Source of the DNA: Arenibacter antarcticus
GTDB lineage: Bacteria > Bacteroidota > Bacteroidia > Flavobacteriales > Flavobacteriaceae
NCBI RefSeq assembly: GCF_041320605.1
Contig: NZ_CP166679.1
Location: forward strand, 1,054,001-1,118,000
DNA length: 64,000 nucleotides
Reading direction: 5' to 3'
In this document: piece by piece, positions 7,708-16,404 of the stretch
Layout: every line of letters starts with the position of its first letter
Numbering within the stretch: position 1 is the stretch's first letter
The notes under the pieces: model-generated
Databases searched by the model: none
Told to the model about the DNA's origin: nothing
Seen by the model: the letters and a program-made list of their open reading frames with translations, nothing else
Translations under genes and position numbers: made by a program

Positions 7708-8301
7708 ATGAAGCACAATAAAAAATTGATAGGCACATCTCTACTTACGGCGACAACGGCATCATTATGCTGTATTTCTCCCGTATTGGCAATGTTGGCC
7801 GGAACAAGTGGTATAGCATCCACATTTTCGTGGATTAATCCTTTTAGACCGTACTTGATTGGTCTAACGGTTCTAGTTTTGGTCTTTGAGTGGTATCAAC
7901 GGTTGCGGCCAAGGACGCAAGAAGAGTTGGAATGCGCTTGTGATGAAGATGAAAAAACATCGTTTTGGCAATCCAAGAAATTCCTAGGGATAGTTACCGT
8001 ATTTGCGGCCATAATGCTGGCGTTTCCCTATTATTCCTCCGTGTTCTATCCACAGAACAAAACAAACGACACCCCTACCATGTCCAACAATATAAGAGAA
8101 ATCACGGTGGATGTAAAAGGAATGACCTGCCTAGGGTGCGAAGCCCATGTTGAAAGTGAGATAAACAAGTTGGACGGAATATTTAACGTCAAGGCCGATT
8201 TCGAAAAAGCGAATACCGTCATAAAATTCGACCATGCAAAAGTCGATGCAGGAAAGATTGAAGAGGCAATCTTAAAAACTGGATATAAAATAGTGAAGTA
8301 A
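7708..8301 (+). CDS. merTP: MerT-MerP fusion mercuric transport protein
   Basis: 197 residues. The N-terminal MerT part has a membrane segment with a vicinal Cys pair (SLCCISP, Cys21-Cys22), a second segment near 48-62, a cytoplasmic ECACDED motif (Cys76, Cys78), and a third segment about 93-110. The C-terminal part (about 130-197) is an HMA/MerP domain with GMTCLGC (Cys141, Cys144). The family takes Hg(II) from MerP and passes it across the inner membrane to cytoplasmic MerA. Oddly, no merA lies in this window, so the imported ion has no visible reductase. It overlaps the next gene by one base (8301), indicating tight co-translation. Confidence 0.88.
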   Translation: MKHNKKLIGTSLLTATTASLCCISPVLAMLAGTSGIASTFSWINPFRPYLIGLTVLVLVFEWYQRLRPRTQEELECACDEDEKTSFWQSKKFLGIVTVFAAIMLAFPYYSSVFYPQNKTNDTPTMSNNIREITVDVKGMTCLGCEAHVESEINKLDGIFNVKADFEKANTVIKFDHAKVDAGKIEEAILKTGYKIVK

Positions 8302-8507
8302 TGGAGATACAGTTCGAATCTACGATTTTCTGTCCTAGTTGCGGACACCAAAAAATAGAGGAAATGCCAACAACGGCATGTCAATTCTTTTATGAATGTG
8401 AGAGTTGCAAAACGGTGCTGAAACCAAAAGAAGGAGATTGTTGTGTTTATTGTTCTTACGGAACTGTATCTTGTCCGCCGATTCAAGAAAACAAAAGTTG
8501 TTGCTGA
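8301..8507 (+). CDS. GDCCVxC-domain small zinc-ribbon-like protein
   Basis: 68 residues with CPSCGH near the N-terminus, CESC in the middle, the diagnostic GDCCVYC motif, and a terminal CC. GDCCVxC proteins are small Cys-rich proteins often encoded beside merTP or other heavy-metal genes in Bacteroidota and Proteobacteria. A metal-binding buffer or delivery role is inferred; none has a firm biochemical role that I know. It overlaps merTP by one base and precedes the Fur-family gene by 35 bases, so it is part of the same operon. Confidence 0.85.
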   Translation: MEIQFESTIFCPSCGHQKIEEMPTTACQFFYECESCKTVLKPKEGDCCVYCSYGTVSCPPIQENKSCC

Positions 8508-8542
8508 AAAGACAACACTCTAAAAAATGATATATTAGGAAA

Positions 8543-8953
8543 ATGCAAACGGAAGAAGAAATCCTAAAAATAAAAAAGGTGAAAAATACCGCAGTTAGAA
8601 CTGTGGTTTTACGCCATCTTTTAAGCCATGAAAAAGCCCAATCGCTAAAGGATATCGAAAACGCATTGGCATATACTGACAGAAGTTCTATTTTTAGAAC
8701 ATTAAAGACTTTTGAGGAAAACAAAGTAATTCACAGTATTGAAGATGGCTCTGGAATGACCAAATATGCAGTTTGCGCTGAAGGTTGCAATTGCGACCCA
8801 ATAGATTTGCACTATCATTTTTATTGTACTAACTGTGACAAAACGTTTTGTCTTTTCGACATTCCTATTCCCAATATTCAACTTCCAAAAAATTTCAAGT
8901 TGCAACAAGCAAATATGGTCGTGAAAGGCTTGTGCGACAACTGCAACAGATAA
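8543..8953 (+). CDS. Fur-family transcriptional regulator
   Basis: 136 residues. The N-terminal winged helix (TAVRTVVLRHLLSHEKAQSLKDIENAL, SSIFRTLKTFEENKVIHSI) is followed by the Fur dimer/metal domain with the HYHFYCTNCDKTFC motif and a C-terminal CDNC, i.e. two CxxC pairs forming a structural zinc site. The length and Cys content resemble Zur or related sensors, but metal specificity cannot be read safely. It lies inside the metal cassette between the GDCCVxC gene and the TonB receptor. An inverted repeat (TGCAA-N5-TTGCA) immediately downstream, in front of the receptor, is its likely operator. Confidence 0.88.
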   Translation: MQTEEEILKIKKVKNTAVRTVVLRHLLSHEKAQSLKDIENALAYTDRSSIFRTLKTFEENKVIHSIEDGSGMTKYAVCAEGCNCDPIDLHYHFYCTNCDKTFCLFDIPIPNIQLPKNFKLQQANMVVKGLCDNCNR

Positions 8954-8957
8954 TCTT

Positions 8958-8992
8958 TGCAATCGAGTTGCACTAAAAGCTAAATACATTTG
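8958..8992 (+). promoter_or_regulatory. Promoter and candidate Fur/Zur operator of the TonB receptor
   Basis: TGCAA-TCGAG-TTGCA (8958-8972) is an inverted repeat; a further TTTGCAAT overlaps the -7 box TACATTTG (8985-8992). It sits 5 bases after the Fur-family stop and 28 bases before the receptor ATG, well placed for repression by that regulator. Confidence 0.5.
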
Positions 8993-9020
8993 CAATATTC
9001 TTAAAAACCAGAATTAGCAA

Positions 9021-11204
9021 ATGAAAAAAGCATATGTAACTATATTATGTTTAGCATTATCACTTATATCTTTCGCACAAACAAGCGATGTTTCAATTTT
9101 TGTTGCCGACACGGAAACCAATCAGCCACTACCAGGAGCGACAGTTTATTTTGAAGAACTTGAAAAGGGAGCAATAACCAATTTTGACGGAATAGCAACG
9201 TTTACAGAAATCCCGAACGGAAACCAAGCCGTAAAAATTTCATACGTTGGTTTCAGAACTATCGAAACCACTATTGAGGTTGGTACAAAAAAAGAGTTCT
9301 TTTTCAAGCTCGAATCAGGAAGGAATGAACTTGACGAAGTCGTTATACAATCTTCAAGAAGTACACGGACAGTAAGAAAAATTCCAACAAGAATTGAATT
9401 TATTGGAGTGGAAGAATTAGGCGAAAAAGCAGTAATGAATCCAACCAATATTTCAATGGTACTTCGAGAAAGTACCGGAATACAAATGCAACAAACCTCG
9501 TTAAGTAGTGGAAACACAAACATCAGAATTCAAGGGCTTGACGGTAGATATACTCAGCTTTTAAGAGACGGATTTCCTTTGTATGGTGGATTTTCAAGTG
9601 GTTTGAGTATTCTACAAATTCCGCCTTTAGACCTACAACAATTTGAGATAATAAAAGGAAGTTCTTCAACACTTTATGGTGGTGGGGCTATTGCAGGTTT
9701 AATAAATATGGTATCGAAAACACCTGATGAAGAACCATCCTTGGATTTTATGCTCACCCAAACACAAGCGCTAGGTAGTACAGCAAATGTCTTTTACAGC
9801 GTGCGGAATGAAAAATTTGGAGTCTCGTTGTACGGTTCTGGTCATTACCAAAAAGCGTATGACCCAGAAGATGATGGTTTCAGTAATCTACCAAAAACAA
9901 CATCGTTGTCTTTTAACCCAAAATTCTTTTATTACCCTTCAGATAAAACAACGTTTTGGATAGGTCTCAATGGAACTTATGACGACAGAATTGGTGGCGA
10001 TATCACAAAAATTGAAAGTGGCGAAAATGGGATTCATCAATATACCGAAGAAAATCTTTCTAAAAGATTGAGCAGTCAGACTGTTTACGAAAAACAGATG
10101 GATTCGGTCAGTTCATTGAACATCAAAAATAGCATCTCATTTTTCGATAGAAAGCTGTCTATTCCCGATTTTAGTTTTGATGGAAAACAAACTAATACTT
10201 TCACAGAAATCAACTATCAAAAGGCATCTAAAAAAGCAGATTGGATTATTGGAGCAAATTTATACACATCCAATTTTGATGAAAATGATAATGCAACATT
10301 ACAACGTGACCAAAGAGACGTTACGTATGGAACATTTGTAAACAACATTTACGACATTTCAGATAATTGGATTTTAGAAACAGGATTAAGAGCAGACTAC
10401 AATACGGATTTCGGTTTTTTTCCACTTCCAAGAGTCTCCTTGCTTTACAAGAACGATAGCGGATTTTCGAGCAGAATTGGTGGTGGCCTAGGTTACAAAA
10501 TACCAGATATTTTTACCGAAGAGGCTGAAAATATAAATTTTGAAAATGTTCTCGCAATAGATAAAGCTGCACTTAAAGCCGAACGTTCCTATGGTGTTAA
10601 TTTTGATGTGAACTATCAGGCACGATTATTCGATGCTGTAAGTTTTAGCATTAACCAACTCTTCTACGTTTCAGCTATCAACAACGGACTATTATTAAAT
10701 TCTACAGACGATGGATTTTTTACGTTTGAAAATGCAACCGATAAAATAATAAGTAAAGGAGCGGAAACCAATATCAAGTTTACATACAAGGATTTTAGAT
10801 GGTTTCTAAACTACGCACTCATCGACACAAAACTGAATTATTTAGCAGGAAATCCCCAAAAACCACTCACAGCAAAGCACAACGTGGGTAGTGTTTTGAT
10901 GTACGAATCCGATAAATGGCGAATAGGTTACGAAACTTTTTACATAGGAAAGCAGTTTTTGTCAACCGGCACAGAAACCACGGATTTTGTTACAATGGGT
11001 TTTGTGGCAATGCGCAATTTCAAATGGGGAACAACCTTTTTGAATTTTGAAAACTTTACTGACAGAAGACAAAGCAGGTTTTCACCTTTGGTCTTGCCGC
11101 CACACGACAGCCCAGAATTCCCGGAAATTTATGCGCCTACTGACGGTTTTATTTTTAGCGTAGGAGTAATCATAAAACCATTTGGTAACGAAGATGAAGA
11201 CTAA
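9021..11204 (+). CDS. TonB-dependent outer-membrane receptor
   Basis: 727 residues. A signal peptide ends in ISFAQ. Residues ~22-95 are a carboxypeptidase-regulatory-like beta-sandwich (SIFVADTETNQPLPGATVYF), the N-terminal extension usual in Bacteroidota receptors. The TonB plug follows (ELDEVVIQSSRSTRTVRKIPTRIE, IQGLDGRYTQLLRDGFP, IIKGSSSTLYGGGAIAGLINM), then a ~500-residue beta-barrel ending in FIFSVGVIIKPFG plus a short acidic tail. It takes up a metal complex or other ligand through the outer membrane using TonB energy. Lying between a Fur-family regulator and a CDF transporter and preceded by a matching operator, it probably carries a metal chelate. No SusD partner follows, which argues against glycan uptake. 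Confidence 0.9.
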   Translation: MKKAYVTILCLALSLISFAQTSDVSIFVADTETNQPLPGATVYFEELEKGAITNFDGIATFTEIPNGNQAVKISYVGFRTIETTIEVGTKKEFFFKLESGRNELDEVVIQSSRSTRTVRKIPTRIEFIGVEELGEKAVMNPTNISMVLRESTGIQMQQTSLSSGNTNIRIQGLDGRYTQLLRDGFPLYGGFSSGLSILQIPPLDLQQFEIIKGSSSTLYGGGAIAGLINMVSKTPDEEPSLDFMLTQTQALGSTANVFYSVRNEKFGVSLYGSGHYQKAYDPEDDGFSNLPKTTSLSFNPKFFYYPSDKTTFWIGLNGTYDDRIGGDITKIESGENGIHQYTEENLSKRLSSQTVYEKQMDSVSSLNIKNSISFFDRKLSIPDFSFDGKQTNTFTEINYQKASKKADWIIGANLYTSNFDENDNATLQRDQRDVTYGTFVNNIYDISDNWILETGLRADYNTDFGFFPLPRVSLLYKNDSGFSSRIGGGLGYKIPDIFTEEAENINFENVLAIDKAALKAERSYGVNFDVNYQARLFDAVSFSINQLFYVSAINNGLLLNSTDDGFFTFENATDKIISKGAETNIKFTYKDFRWFLNYALIDTKLNYLAGNPQKPLTAKHNVGSVLMYESDKWRIGYETFYIGKQFLSTGTETTDFVTMGFVAMRNFKWGTTFLNFENFTDRRQSRFSPLVLPPHDSPEFPEIYAPTDGFIFSVGVIIKPFGNEDED

Positions 11205-11205
11205 A

Positions 11206-12000
11206 ATGAACAAAACAATATTTGAAATTACCAAAATGGATTGTCCTTCCGAGGAAAACCTAATCCGAATGAAACTGGACGGAATTTCAGGAATTAAAAA
11301 TCTTGACTTCGATATTACTAATAGAAAATTAATCGTTTTTCACGACGGACAGACTGACCAAATTGAAAAGTCGATTATCGATTTAAAATTGGGCGGAAAG
11401 AAAATTATAACAGAACAGACCGACCAAAAGAACTTTAATGAAAATACAAACCAAAAAAAGTTACTTTGGATTGTACTGGCCATAAATTTCGCTTTTTTCT
11501 TAATCGAAATGACAACTGGCCTTATTTCAAAATCAATGGGCTTGGTTGCGGATAGCCTCGATATGTTGGCGGATTCATTTGTATATGGAATCAGTCTTTT
11601 CGCAGTTGGGGGCACTTTGACCAAAAAGAAACGGATTGCGAAAATCGCAGGATATTTTCAAATAATACTTGCAGCTTTGGGATTTCTAGAAATATTGAGA
11701 AGGTTTTTGGGAAATGAAAAACTACCCGATTTCTCTACTATGATTGTTATATCCGTTTTTGCGCTCATAGCGAATGCATTCTGCCTTTATCTACTTCAAA
11801 AATCAAAGAGCAAAGAAGATGCCCATATGCAAGCTAGCATGATTTTTACATCAAATGATGTTATTATAAATCTCGGGGTTATCATTGCGGGTCTACTTGT
11901 TCTTTGGCTAGATTCGGGGCTACCGGATCTGGTCATCGGTGCTATTGTCTTCGTATTGGTAGTACAGGGGGCAATACGGATACTGAAACTGGGTAAGTAG
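11206..12000 (+). CDS. Cation diffusion facilitator with N-terminal HMA-like domain
   Basis: From ATG 11206, one base after the receptor stop. Residues ~1-65 resemble an HMA domain but keep a single Cys (KMDCPSEE) in place of CxxC. The membrane part (about 85-265) has six hydrophobic segments. The CDF metal motif is GLVADSLDMLADS, with Asp at the position that is His in zinc-specific members, so specificity may differ from ZitB/YiiP. There is no long cytoplasmic C-terminal domain. The family exports divalent cations in exchange for protons. It completes the cassette: uptake through receptor and MerTP, then efflux or balance by this protein. An in-frame TTG at 11182 and ATG at 11194 would overlap the receptor and are less likely. 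Confidence 0.85.
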   Translation: MNKTIFEITKMDCPSEENLIRMKLDGISGIKNLDFDITNRKLIVFHDGQTDQIEKSIIDLKLGGKKIITEQTDQKNFNENTNQKKLLWIVLAINFAFFLIEMTTGLISKSMGLVADSLDMLADSFVYGISLFAVGGTLTKKKRIAKIAGYFQIILAALGFLEILRRFLGNEKLPDFSTMIVISVFALIANAFCLYLLQKSKSKEDAHMQASMIFTSNDVIINLGVIIAGLLVLWLDSGLPDLVIGAIVFVLVVQGAIRILKLGK

Positions 12001-12373
12001 TATATCGAAAAAAGAATGTAAATCGTCCCTTAAAACCAACCTTTTATGGAACAAAGACCTTTCTAAAGTCGTTTCATTTATCGGAGTTCTGCAACAGCCA
12101 CTAACGTTTGAAGGGGCTAATGATGTTTGGTTGCATCTTCAAATCCGGCTTGAATATTCCGGATAAAACTAAGGGGAAATCAAAGGTTTACTATATTTCT
12201 ACAGTTGGTAAAGACCCAAGTCATCCAAGAATATCTTTAAGAAGAATAGGTTTGCATCTTTCCATAACGTCTGCCTGTGCTTATTCGAAACAAATCCGGG
12301 GATTAATATCTGATTAATTTTAACGGAGTTTTCATTTGGCAATTATTCAATTCAAACGCTAAAATTATATCTT
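12001..12373. other. Intergenic region without a convincing gene
   Basis: 373 bases between the CDF gene and the TetR gene. A frame without a start runs from inside the CDF end to about 12163, ending GANDVWLHLQIRLEYSG; it may be a remnant but could be chance. A 69-codon plus-strand ORF at 12108-12317 looks non-coding. The 16 bases at 12086-12101 (gttctgcaacagccac) recur exactly at 32531-32546. Confidence 0.4.
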
Positions 12374-13048
12374 TTAATCCAATAATTTGGCTGCAAAATA
12401 ATTGAGCATTTTTTCTACTTCAGAGTATATATTTTTTTCCAATTCTATATCTGTGAGCTTAGGCAAATGTTTGGCAAAATAGATATGGTTGTTGGACATT
12501 TCAAATAAATTACTGGCCAAGGCATACGGATACTCAAATGTAGGTTTGATTTCTAAAATCACCGCGGCAACCATTGTTATGAGCTGTTTGTAATGTTTGA
12601 AAATGCCCTTGCCGTTTTCCTCGTCCACTTCTTTTGTTCTATAGGCTTTAGTTCCCTCTGCAATGATCACACTATGAAGTTTATTTTCGTCCACATATTC
12701 GGTGCTCGGGTCGTCTACAGACGCAGAAACAAAGGTATGGATGATTATTTCTAGTTTCTTTTTCGGGTTATCAATATTTATTGTGTTTATCTTAATAAGA
12801 TAGGCTACCCACTCCCAGTACCAGGAAACTAAATAGATGAGAAGCGAGTGCTTGTTTTCAAAGTAACGATAGATTGAAGCTTCAGTGGAACCAATTTCTT
12901 GGGCCAATTTTTTAAAATTAAAACCCTCAAAGCCCACGTCCTCTATTAGCAAAATACTGTGTTTAATAATATTTCGACCTAATGGAGAGTCTTGGGGATC
13001 TTTTAGATAGATGCCTTCATTTAAAGAAATTTTAATTTCTACCGACAT
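12374..13048 (-). CDS. TetR-family transcriptional regulator
   Basis: 224 residues. The N-terminal helix-turn-helix (about 25-75) reads HSILLIEDVGFEGFNFKKLAQEIGSTEASIYRYFENKHSLLIYLVSWYW, a typical TetR DNA-binding domain. The rest is a helical ligand and dimer domain of unknown specificity. It is divergent from the small-lipoprotein/MscS/antiporter cluster across a 171-base AT-rich spacer. That spacer holds an 11-base direct repeat over the likely promoter, so the regulator probably represses that cluster and possibly itself. No metal-binding Cys set is seen. Confidence 0.88.
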   Translation of the reverse strand: MSVEIKISLNEGIYLKDPQDSPLGRNIIKHSILLIEDVGFEGFNFKKLAQEIGSTEASIYRYFENKHSLLIYLVSWYWEWVAYLIKINTINIDNPKKKLEIIIHTFVSASVDDPSTEYVDENKLHSVIIAEGTKAYRTKEVDEENGKGIFKHYKQLITMVAAVILEIKPTFEYPYALASNLFEMSNNHIYFAKHLPKLTDIELEKNIYSEVEKMLNYFAAKLLD

Positions 13049-13132
13049 TATGGAATGTTATAAAAAACAAAGCTAAACAATTTAATATAAAAGCAAAGCT
13101 CAATTCAAGAGTATGAATATTTTAAATAGAAT

Positions 13133-13169
13133 AGTATTACTATCATATTAAAAAGTATTACTATATTTG
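13133..13169 (+). promoter_or_regulatory. Promoter with direct repeats between tetR and the ion cluster
   Basis: agtattactat occurs at 13133-13143 and 13154-13164, a 21-base period (two helical turns). The second copy runs into the -7 box TATATTTG (13162-13169). It is a candidate TetR operator for the downstream cluster. Confidence 0.5.
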
Positions 13170-13219
13170 ATGTATAATTATATAAGAAAGTAACTATTAA
13201 CACAAACAATTTAAAGACA

Positions 13220-13486
13220 ATGAACATTAGATTGAATATATCGTTAAGCTTGGTTTGCTTGGCAATTTTCACATCATGTGAAAATGTCACAAGCAAAGTA
13301 GAAACCCAGCTCAATCGGCTTAACAACAAGGCCAATCAATTGGATTCGGTGATAAATACTGAAATGGATAAGGTTATGAAGCTGGATTCAGTAATAAATC
13401 TGGAAGATCTGAAAATTAAAAAACTAGACTCACTTGTAAATGAAACTTCATCAAAGTTTGATTCCATATGGAATGTGCTAAATTGA
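13220..13486 (+). CDS. Small coiled-coil lipoprotein
   Basis: 88 residues. The SPII signal ends AIFTSC, so Cys20 is lipidated. The mature part is an almost uninterrupted heptad pattern with repeated LDSVIN / LDSLVN units (NQLDSVINTEMDKVMKLDSVIN), indicating a trimeric or dimeric coiled coil like the Lpp class of envelope proteins. It is the first gene after the divergent TetR promoter. Function is inferred only as an envelope spacer or tether; no named family is recognised. Confidence 0.7.
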   Translation: MNIRLNISLSLVCLAIFTSCENVTSKVETQLNRLNNKANQLDSVINTEMDKVMKLDSVINLEDLKIKKLDSLVNETSSKFDSIWNVLN

Positions 13487-13670
13487 TAACAAATTACGGG
13501 TTTGTTTCTCAAATATGTTTAGGTATTTCATCCAACTTTTAAACTTTTGTTTTTTAATATTGACCACAAAACACATAGGTGCATATGGTTCGTTAGAAGA
13601 AACCGGCCTATTTTCTTTAGCGCCGCTCGTAAGGATAAAACGCTTACAGCAAGTATAATAAACCAAAATT

Positions 13671-14168
13671 ATGGATAGTACGCAGTTAAAAATAATTGAA
13701 ACGGCAGCAGTGATTATTGGATTTGTTTTATTGCTAATAGTGACGGCCAAATTAGTAGATAAGACGGTTAATAACAGTTTGGTGAAAAAGGCAAGAGGCA
13801 AAATAATCAAAAAAGCGATTAATTTGATCAACCTCTCAGTTTGCTTTATAATTATCTTAATAATTTGGGGAGTTGACCAGTCAGAATTAGCTGTTTTTGT
13901 GGGATCTGTTGTTACTGTCCTGGGGATAGCAATGTTCGCCCAATGGTCAATATTGTCCAATATTACTTCCAGTATCATTATCTTCTTCAATCACCCTGTT
14001 AAATTGGATGATACGATCACCATATTAGATAAGGACTACGAAACCGAAGGAAGGGTGAGCGATATTGGAGTTTTTTTCGTTATTCTTAAAACAAAGGAAG
14101 GAGAACAGATCACCATACCTAGCAATATCTTTATTCAAAAAATGATAAAAAAGAAAGTAGATGACTAA
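13671..14168 (+). CDS. Small MscS-family mechanosensitive channel-like protein
   Basis: 165 residues, much shorter than E. coli MscS (286). Two to three hydrophobic segments (about 12-30, 52-68, 72-95) precede the MscS beta domain (SSIIIFFNHPVKLDDTITI; EGRVSDIGVFFVILKTKEGEQITIPSNIFI). The pore-helix-like part is AVFVGSVVTVLGIAMFAQWSILSN. The large C-terminal alpha/beta cage is missing. Likely a minimal channel for small solutes or ions in the inner membrane. It overlaps the next gene by 8 bases. With the antiporter downstream, it points to an ion or osmotic-stress module. Confidence 0.8.
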   Translation: MDSTQLKIIETAAVIIGFVLLLIVTAKLVDKTVNNSLVKKARGKIIKKAINLINLSVCFIIILIIWGVDQSELAVFVGSVVTVLGIAMFAQWSILSNITSSIIIFFNHPVKLDDTITILDKDYETEGRVSDIGVFFVILKTKEGEQITIPSNIFIQKMIKKKVDD

Positions 14169-14745
14169 ATATTTTATAGCCACTCTCATTATTTTGATTT
14201 TTGAAAGTAATTCCAATAATTTATTCGCCCAGGAAAAGTTTGAAATGGAAAGTCGTTTAAAACAAAATGAGGTTCCATCCCATGCTTTAAATTTTATCGA
14301 TTCTTTAAGTTTGAAGAATAAAGTAAAATGGTATTTGGAAGAAGGGATAGAAAGAAAAAGTATCGAAGCTAAATTTAAAAGAAGTGGAAAAAAACACAGC
14401 GTTGAATTTGATACACTCGGAAATATTGAAGATGTTGAAATTGAAATGAAATGGGATGTTTTGCAAAAACCAATTAAAGACTCTATAATTAACCATCTTC
14501 AAAAAGACTGCAAAAAACATAAAATTGTCAAAACCCAAATACAATATACCGGAAATCAACTGCCGCTGTTTATAAAATTATTATCTAGAGAACCTACAGA
14601 AGACTTGACAGTTAAATATGAAATAATTGCAAAGTGCCGTTCTGAAAAAAGTACAGATTTATTTGAATACCTCTTTACCAATAAAGGACAATTCATTTTG
14701 GCATCCCAAATAGTGTTTAAACCCAGCTATCATCTTGAATATTAA
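14161..14745 (+). CDS. Exported protein, possibly PepSY-like
   Basis: 194 residues with a signal peptide ending NNLFAQ. The mature protein has alternating segments such as VKWYLEEGIERKSIEAKFKR and HSVEFDTLGNIEDVEIEMKW, resembling the PepSY-like beta/alpha unit that binds or inhibits periplasmic partners; this match is by eye and weak. It overlaps the MscS-like gene by 8 bases and the DUF2490 gene by 11, so the three are translationally coupled. I cannot assign a specific function. Confidence 0.6.
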   Translation: MTKYFIATLIILIFESNSNNLFAQEKFEMESRLKQNEVPSHALNFIDSLSLKNKVKWYLEEGIERKSIEAKFKRSGKKHSVEFDTLGNIEDVEIEMKWDVLQKPIKDSIINHLQKDCKKHKIVKTQIQYTGNQLPLFIKLLSREPTEDLTVKYEIIAKCRSEKSTDLFEYLFTNKGQFILASQIVFKPSYHLEY

Positions 14746-15427
14746 AGATTCCCATCTTGCCTTATTTATTTTGTTCATGCTATTTATAAATAGTGCATCG
14801 GCCCAAAGTACGTATCAGATCGGATTGTTGCCATCAATAAATCTAAATTATAAATTAGAAAATGATTGGTCGCTCAATTCAAAGATAGAGTCTCGCCAAC
14901 TAATGCGGACAGGAGAGTTCAGTGGCCTTGCTGAAAGCGATTATACATATGTCCTAACTGACCTTTCAATGATTACCGCCATAAAGGTTGGTCTGAATTC
15001 CCGTGTAGCTAGCGGTTATCTTATCAGGGTTCGAGAAGAAAAGTTATTTCATAGATTCATTCAGCAATATACCGTGGTGCAGAGACTTGCTGTCTATAGG
15101 TTGGCACATCGTTTCGCAAGCGACCAAACGTTTTCACTGGATGAAAAGCCCGAATTTAGATTAAGATACCGAATAGCTTCAGAAGTACCTCTAAATGGTG
15201 AATCTATTGATCCAAAGGAATTTTATTTTAAGTTCAATAATGAATACCTCAATAGCTGGCAAGATTCGGACTATGACCTTGAAATACGCTTTGTTCCTCT
15301 ATTGGGTTATAACCTTAAAAATAATAACAAAATTGAGTTGGGATTGGACTATAGGGTAAACTCTTTTTTGAAAAATAATACACGTCAAAGTTTTTGGGTG
15401 AATTTGAATTGGTTTATCGAATTATAA
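14735..15427 (+). CDS. DUF2490 outer-membrane protein
   Basis: 230 residues. The likely start is a TTG at 14735 overlapping the previous stop, because the first ATG (14777) falls inside the signal peptide. The signal ends NSASAQ. The mature part has the DUF2490 pattern: GLLPSINLNYKLENDWSLNSKIESRQ, repeated amphipathic beta strands, and an aromatic C-terminus (QSFWVNLNWFIEL), as expected for a small outer-membrane beta-barrel. DUF2490 has no settled role. Tight linkage to the channel-like gene and antiporter suggests that it serves the same envelope module. Confidence 0.75.
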   Translation: MNIKDSHLALFILFMLFINSASAQSTYQIGLLPSINLNYKLENDWSLNSKIESRQLMRTGEFSGLAESDYTYVLTDLSMITAIKVGLNSRVASGYLIRVREEKLFHRFIQQYTVVQRLAVYRLAHRFASDQTFSLDEKPEFRLRYRIASEVPLNGESIDPKEFYFKFNNEYLNSWQDSDYDLEIRFVPLLGYNLKNNNKIELGLDYRVNSFLKNNTRQSFWVNLNWFIEL

Positions 15428-15447
15428 GAAACTGATAAAGATTATTT

Positions 15448-16404
15448 ATGATAATAATTTCTTCCTTATTGCTTTTAATTGGCTTTTCTGCCTTGATTTT
15501 CGGAGCAAATTGGCTGGTCGACGGAGCTTCCTCCCTCGCGAGACAAAACAAAATTTCAGATTTGGCAATAGGCTTGACAATTGTAGCCTTCGGAACATCC
15601 GCGCCGGAATTAATCGTGAATTCTGTAGCCTCATATAATGGGCATTCTGATATTGTTTTAGGGAATATTATTGGGAGCAACAACTTTAACCTGTTTATTA
15701 TTTTAGGAATAGCGGGATTGGTCTACCCAATTACAATACAATCCTCAACCGCTTGGAGGGAAATTCCTATTTCATTATTAATAACGCTTTTGTTTCTAGT
15801 ATTGGCAAACGATTTCTTTTCTACCGCGACTTCAATAATATCTAGACTAGATGGCATTATTCTATTTACCTGTTTTCTCTCTTTTTTATATTATGTATCA
15901 AGAAAAATGAAATTAGAAGAAAGTGAGGATAGATCTTATCAAAAAAAAACGAATTATAAGATCTGGGGGTTGATAATTTTAGGGCTTACATGCCTTTTAA
16001 TAGGAGGAAAACTTGTTGTGGATAATGGAGTAGTCATAGCGACAGAGTTAGGAGTGGGCCAAAAGATTATAGGCTTAACAATAATTGCTACAGGAACTTC
16101 ATTGCCAGAGTTGGTAACATCTGTAATAGCAGCTATTAAAAGGAAAAGCGATATAGCAATTGGAAACGTAATTGGTTCCAATATTTTCAATATCCTTTTC
16201 ATTCTACCCATCAGTGTATTTATTAATCCTATTCAATTCAATATCAACTTTAATACCGACATTTTCATATTAATTAGTGGTACAGTATTTCTAATAATCG
16301 CAATGCTTACTGGAAGAAAAAGAAAGATCGATCGATGGGAAGCGTTAATATTACTTAGTTTTTATTTACTTTATACTGGTTTTTTAGTATGGAAAGAGTT
16401 GTAA
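15448..16404 (+). CDS. Sodium/calcium exchanger-family antiporter
   Basis: 318 residues, about ten membrane segments in two homologous halves. Each half has the CaCA alpha-repeat: GTSAPELIVNSVAS with GNIIGSNNFN in the first, and GTSLPELVTSVIAA with GNVIGSNIFNI in the second. The catalytic Glu and Asn residues of both repeats are present. The family, which includes E. coli YrbG, exchanges Ca2+ or K+ for Na+ or H+ at the inner membrane. It is the last gene of the TetR-flanked cluster, following the DUF2490 gene by 20 bases. Confidence 0.9.
   Translation: MIIISSLLLLIGFSALIFGANWLVDGASSLARQNKISDLAIGLTIVAFGTSAPELIVNSVASYNGHSDIVLGNIIGSNNFNLFIILGIAGLVYPITIQSSTAWREIPISLLITLLFLVLANDFFSTATSIISRLDGIILFTCFLSFLYYVSRKMKLEESEDRSYQKKTNYKIWGLIILGLTCLLIGGKLVVDNGVVIATELGVGQKIIGLTIIATGTSLPELVTSVIAAIKRKSDIAIGNVIGSNIFNILFILPISVFINPIQFNINFNTDIFILISGTVFLIIAMLTGRKRKIDRWEALILLSFYLLYTGFLVWKEL

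Noticed and set aside
12108-12317. 69-codon plus-strand ORF after the CDF gene
   Set aside because: No motif or ribosome-binding context, odd composition; listed only as part of the intergenic region.
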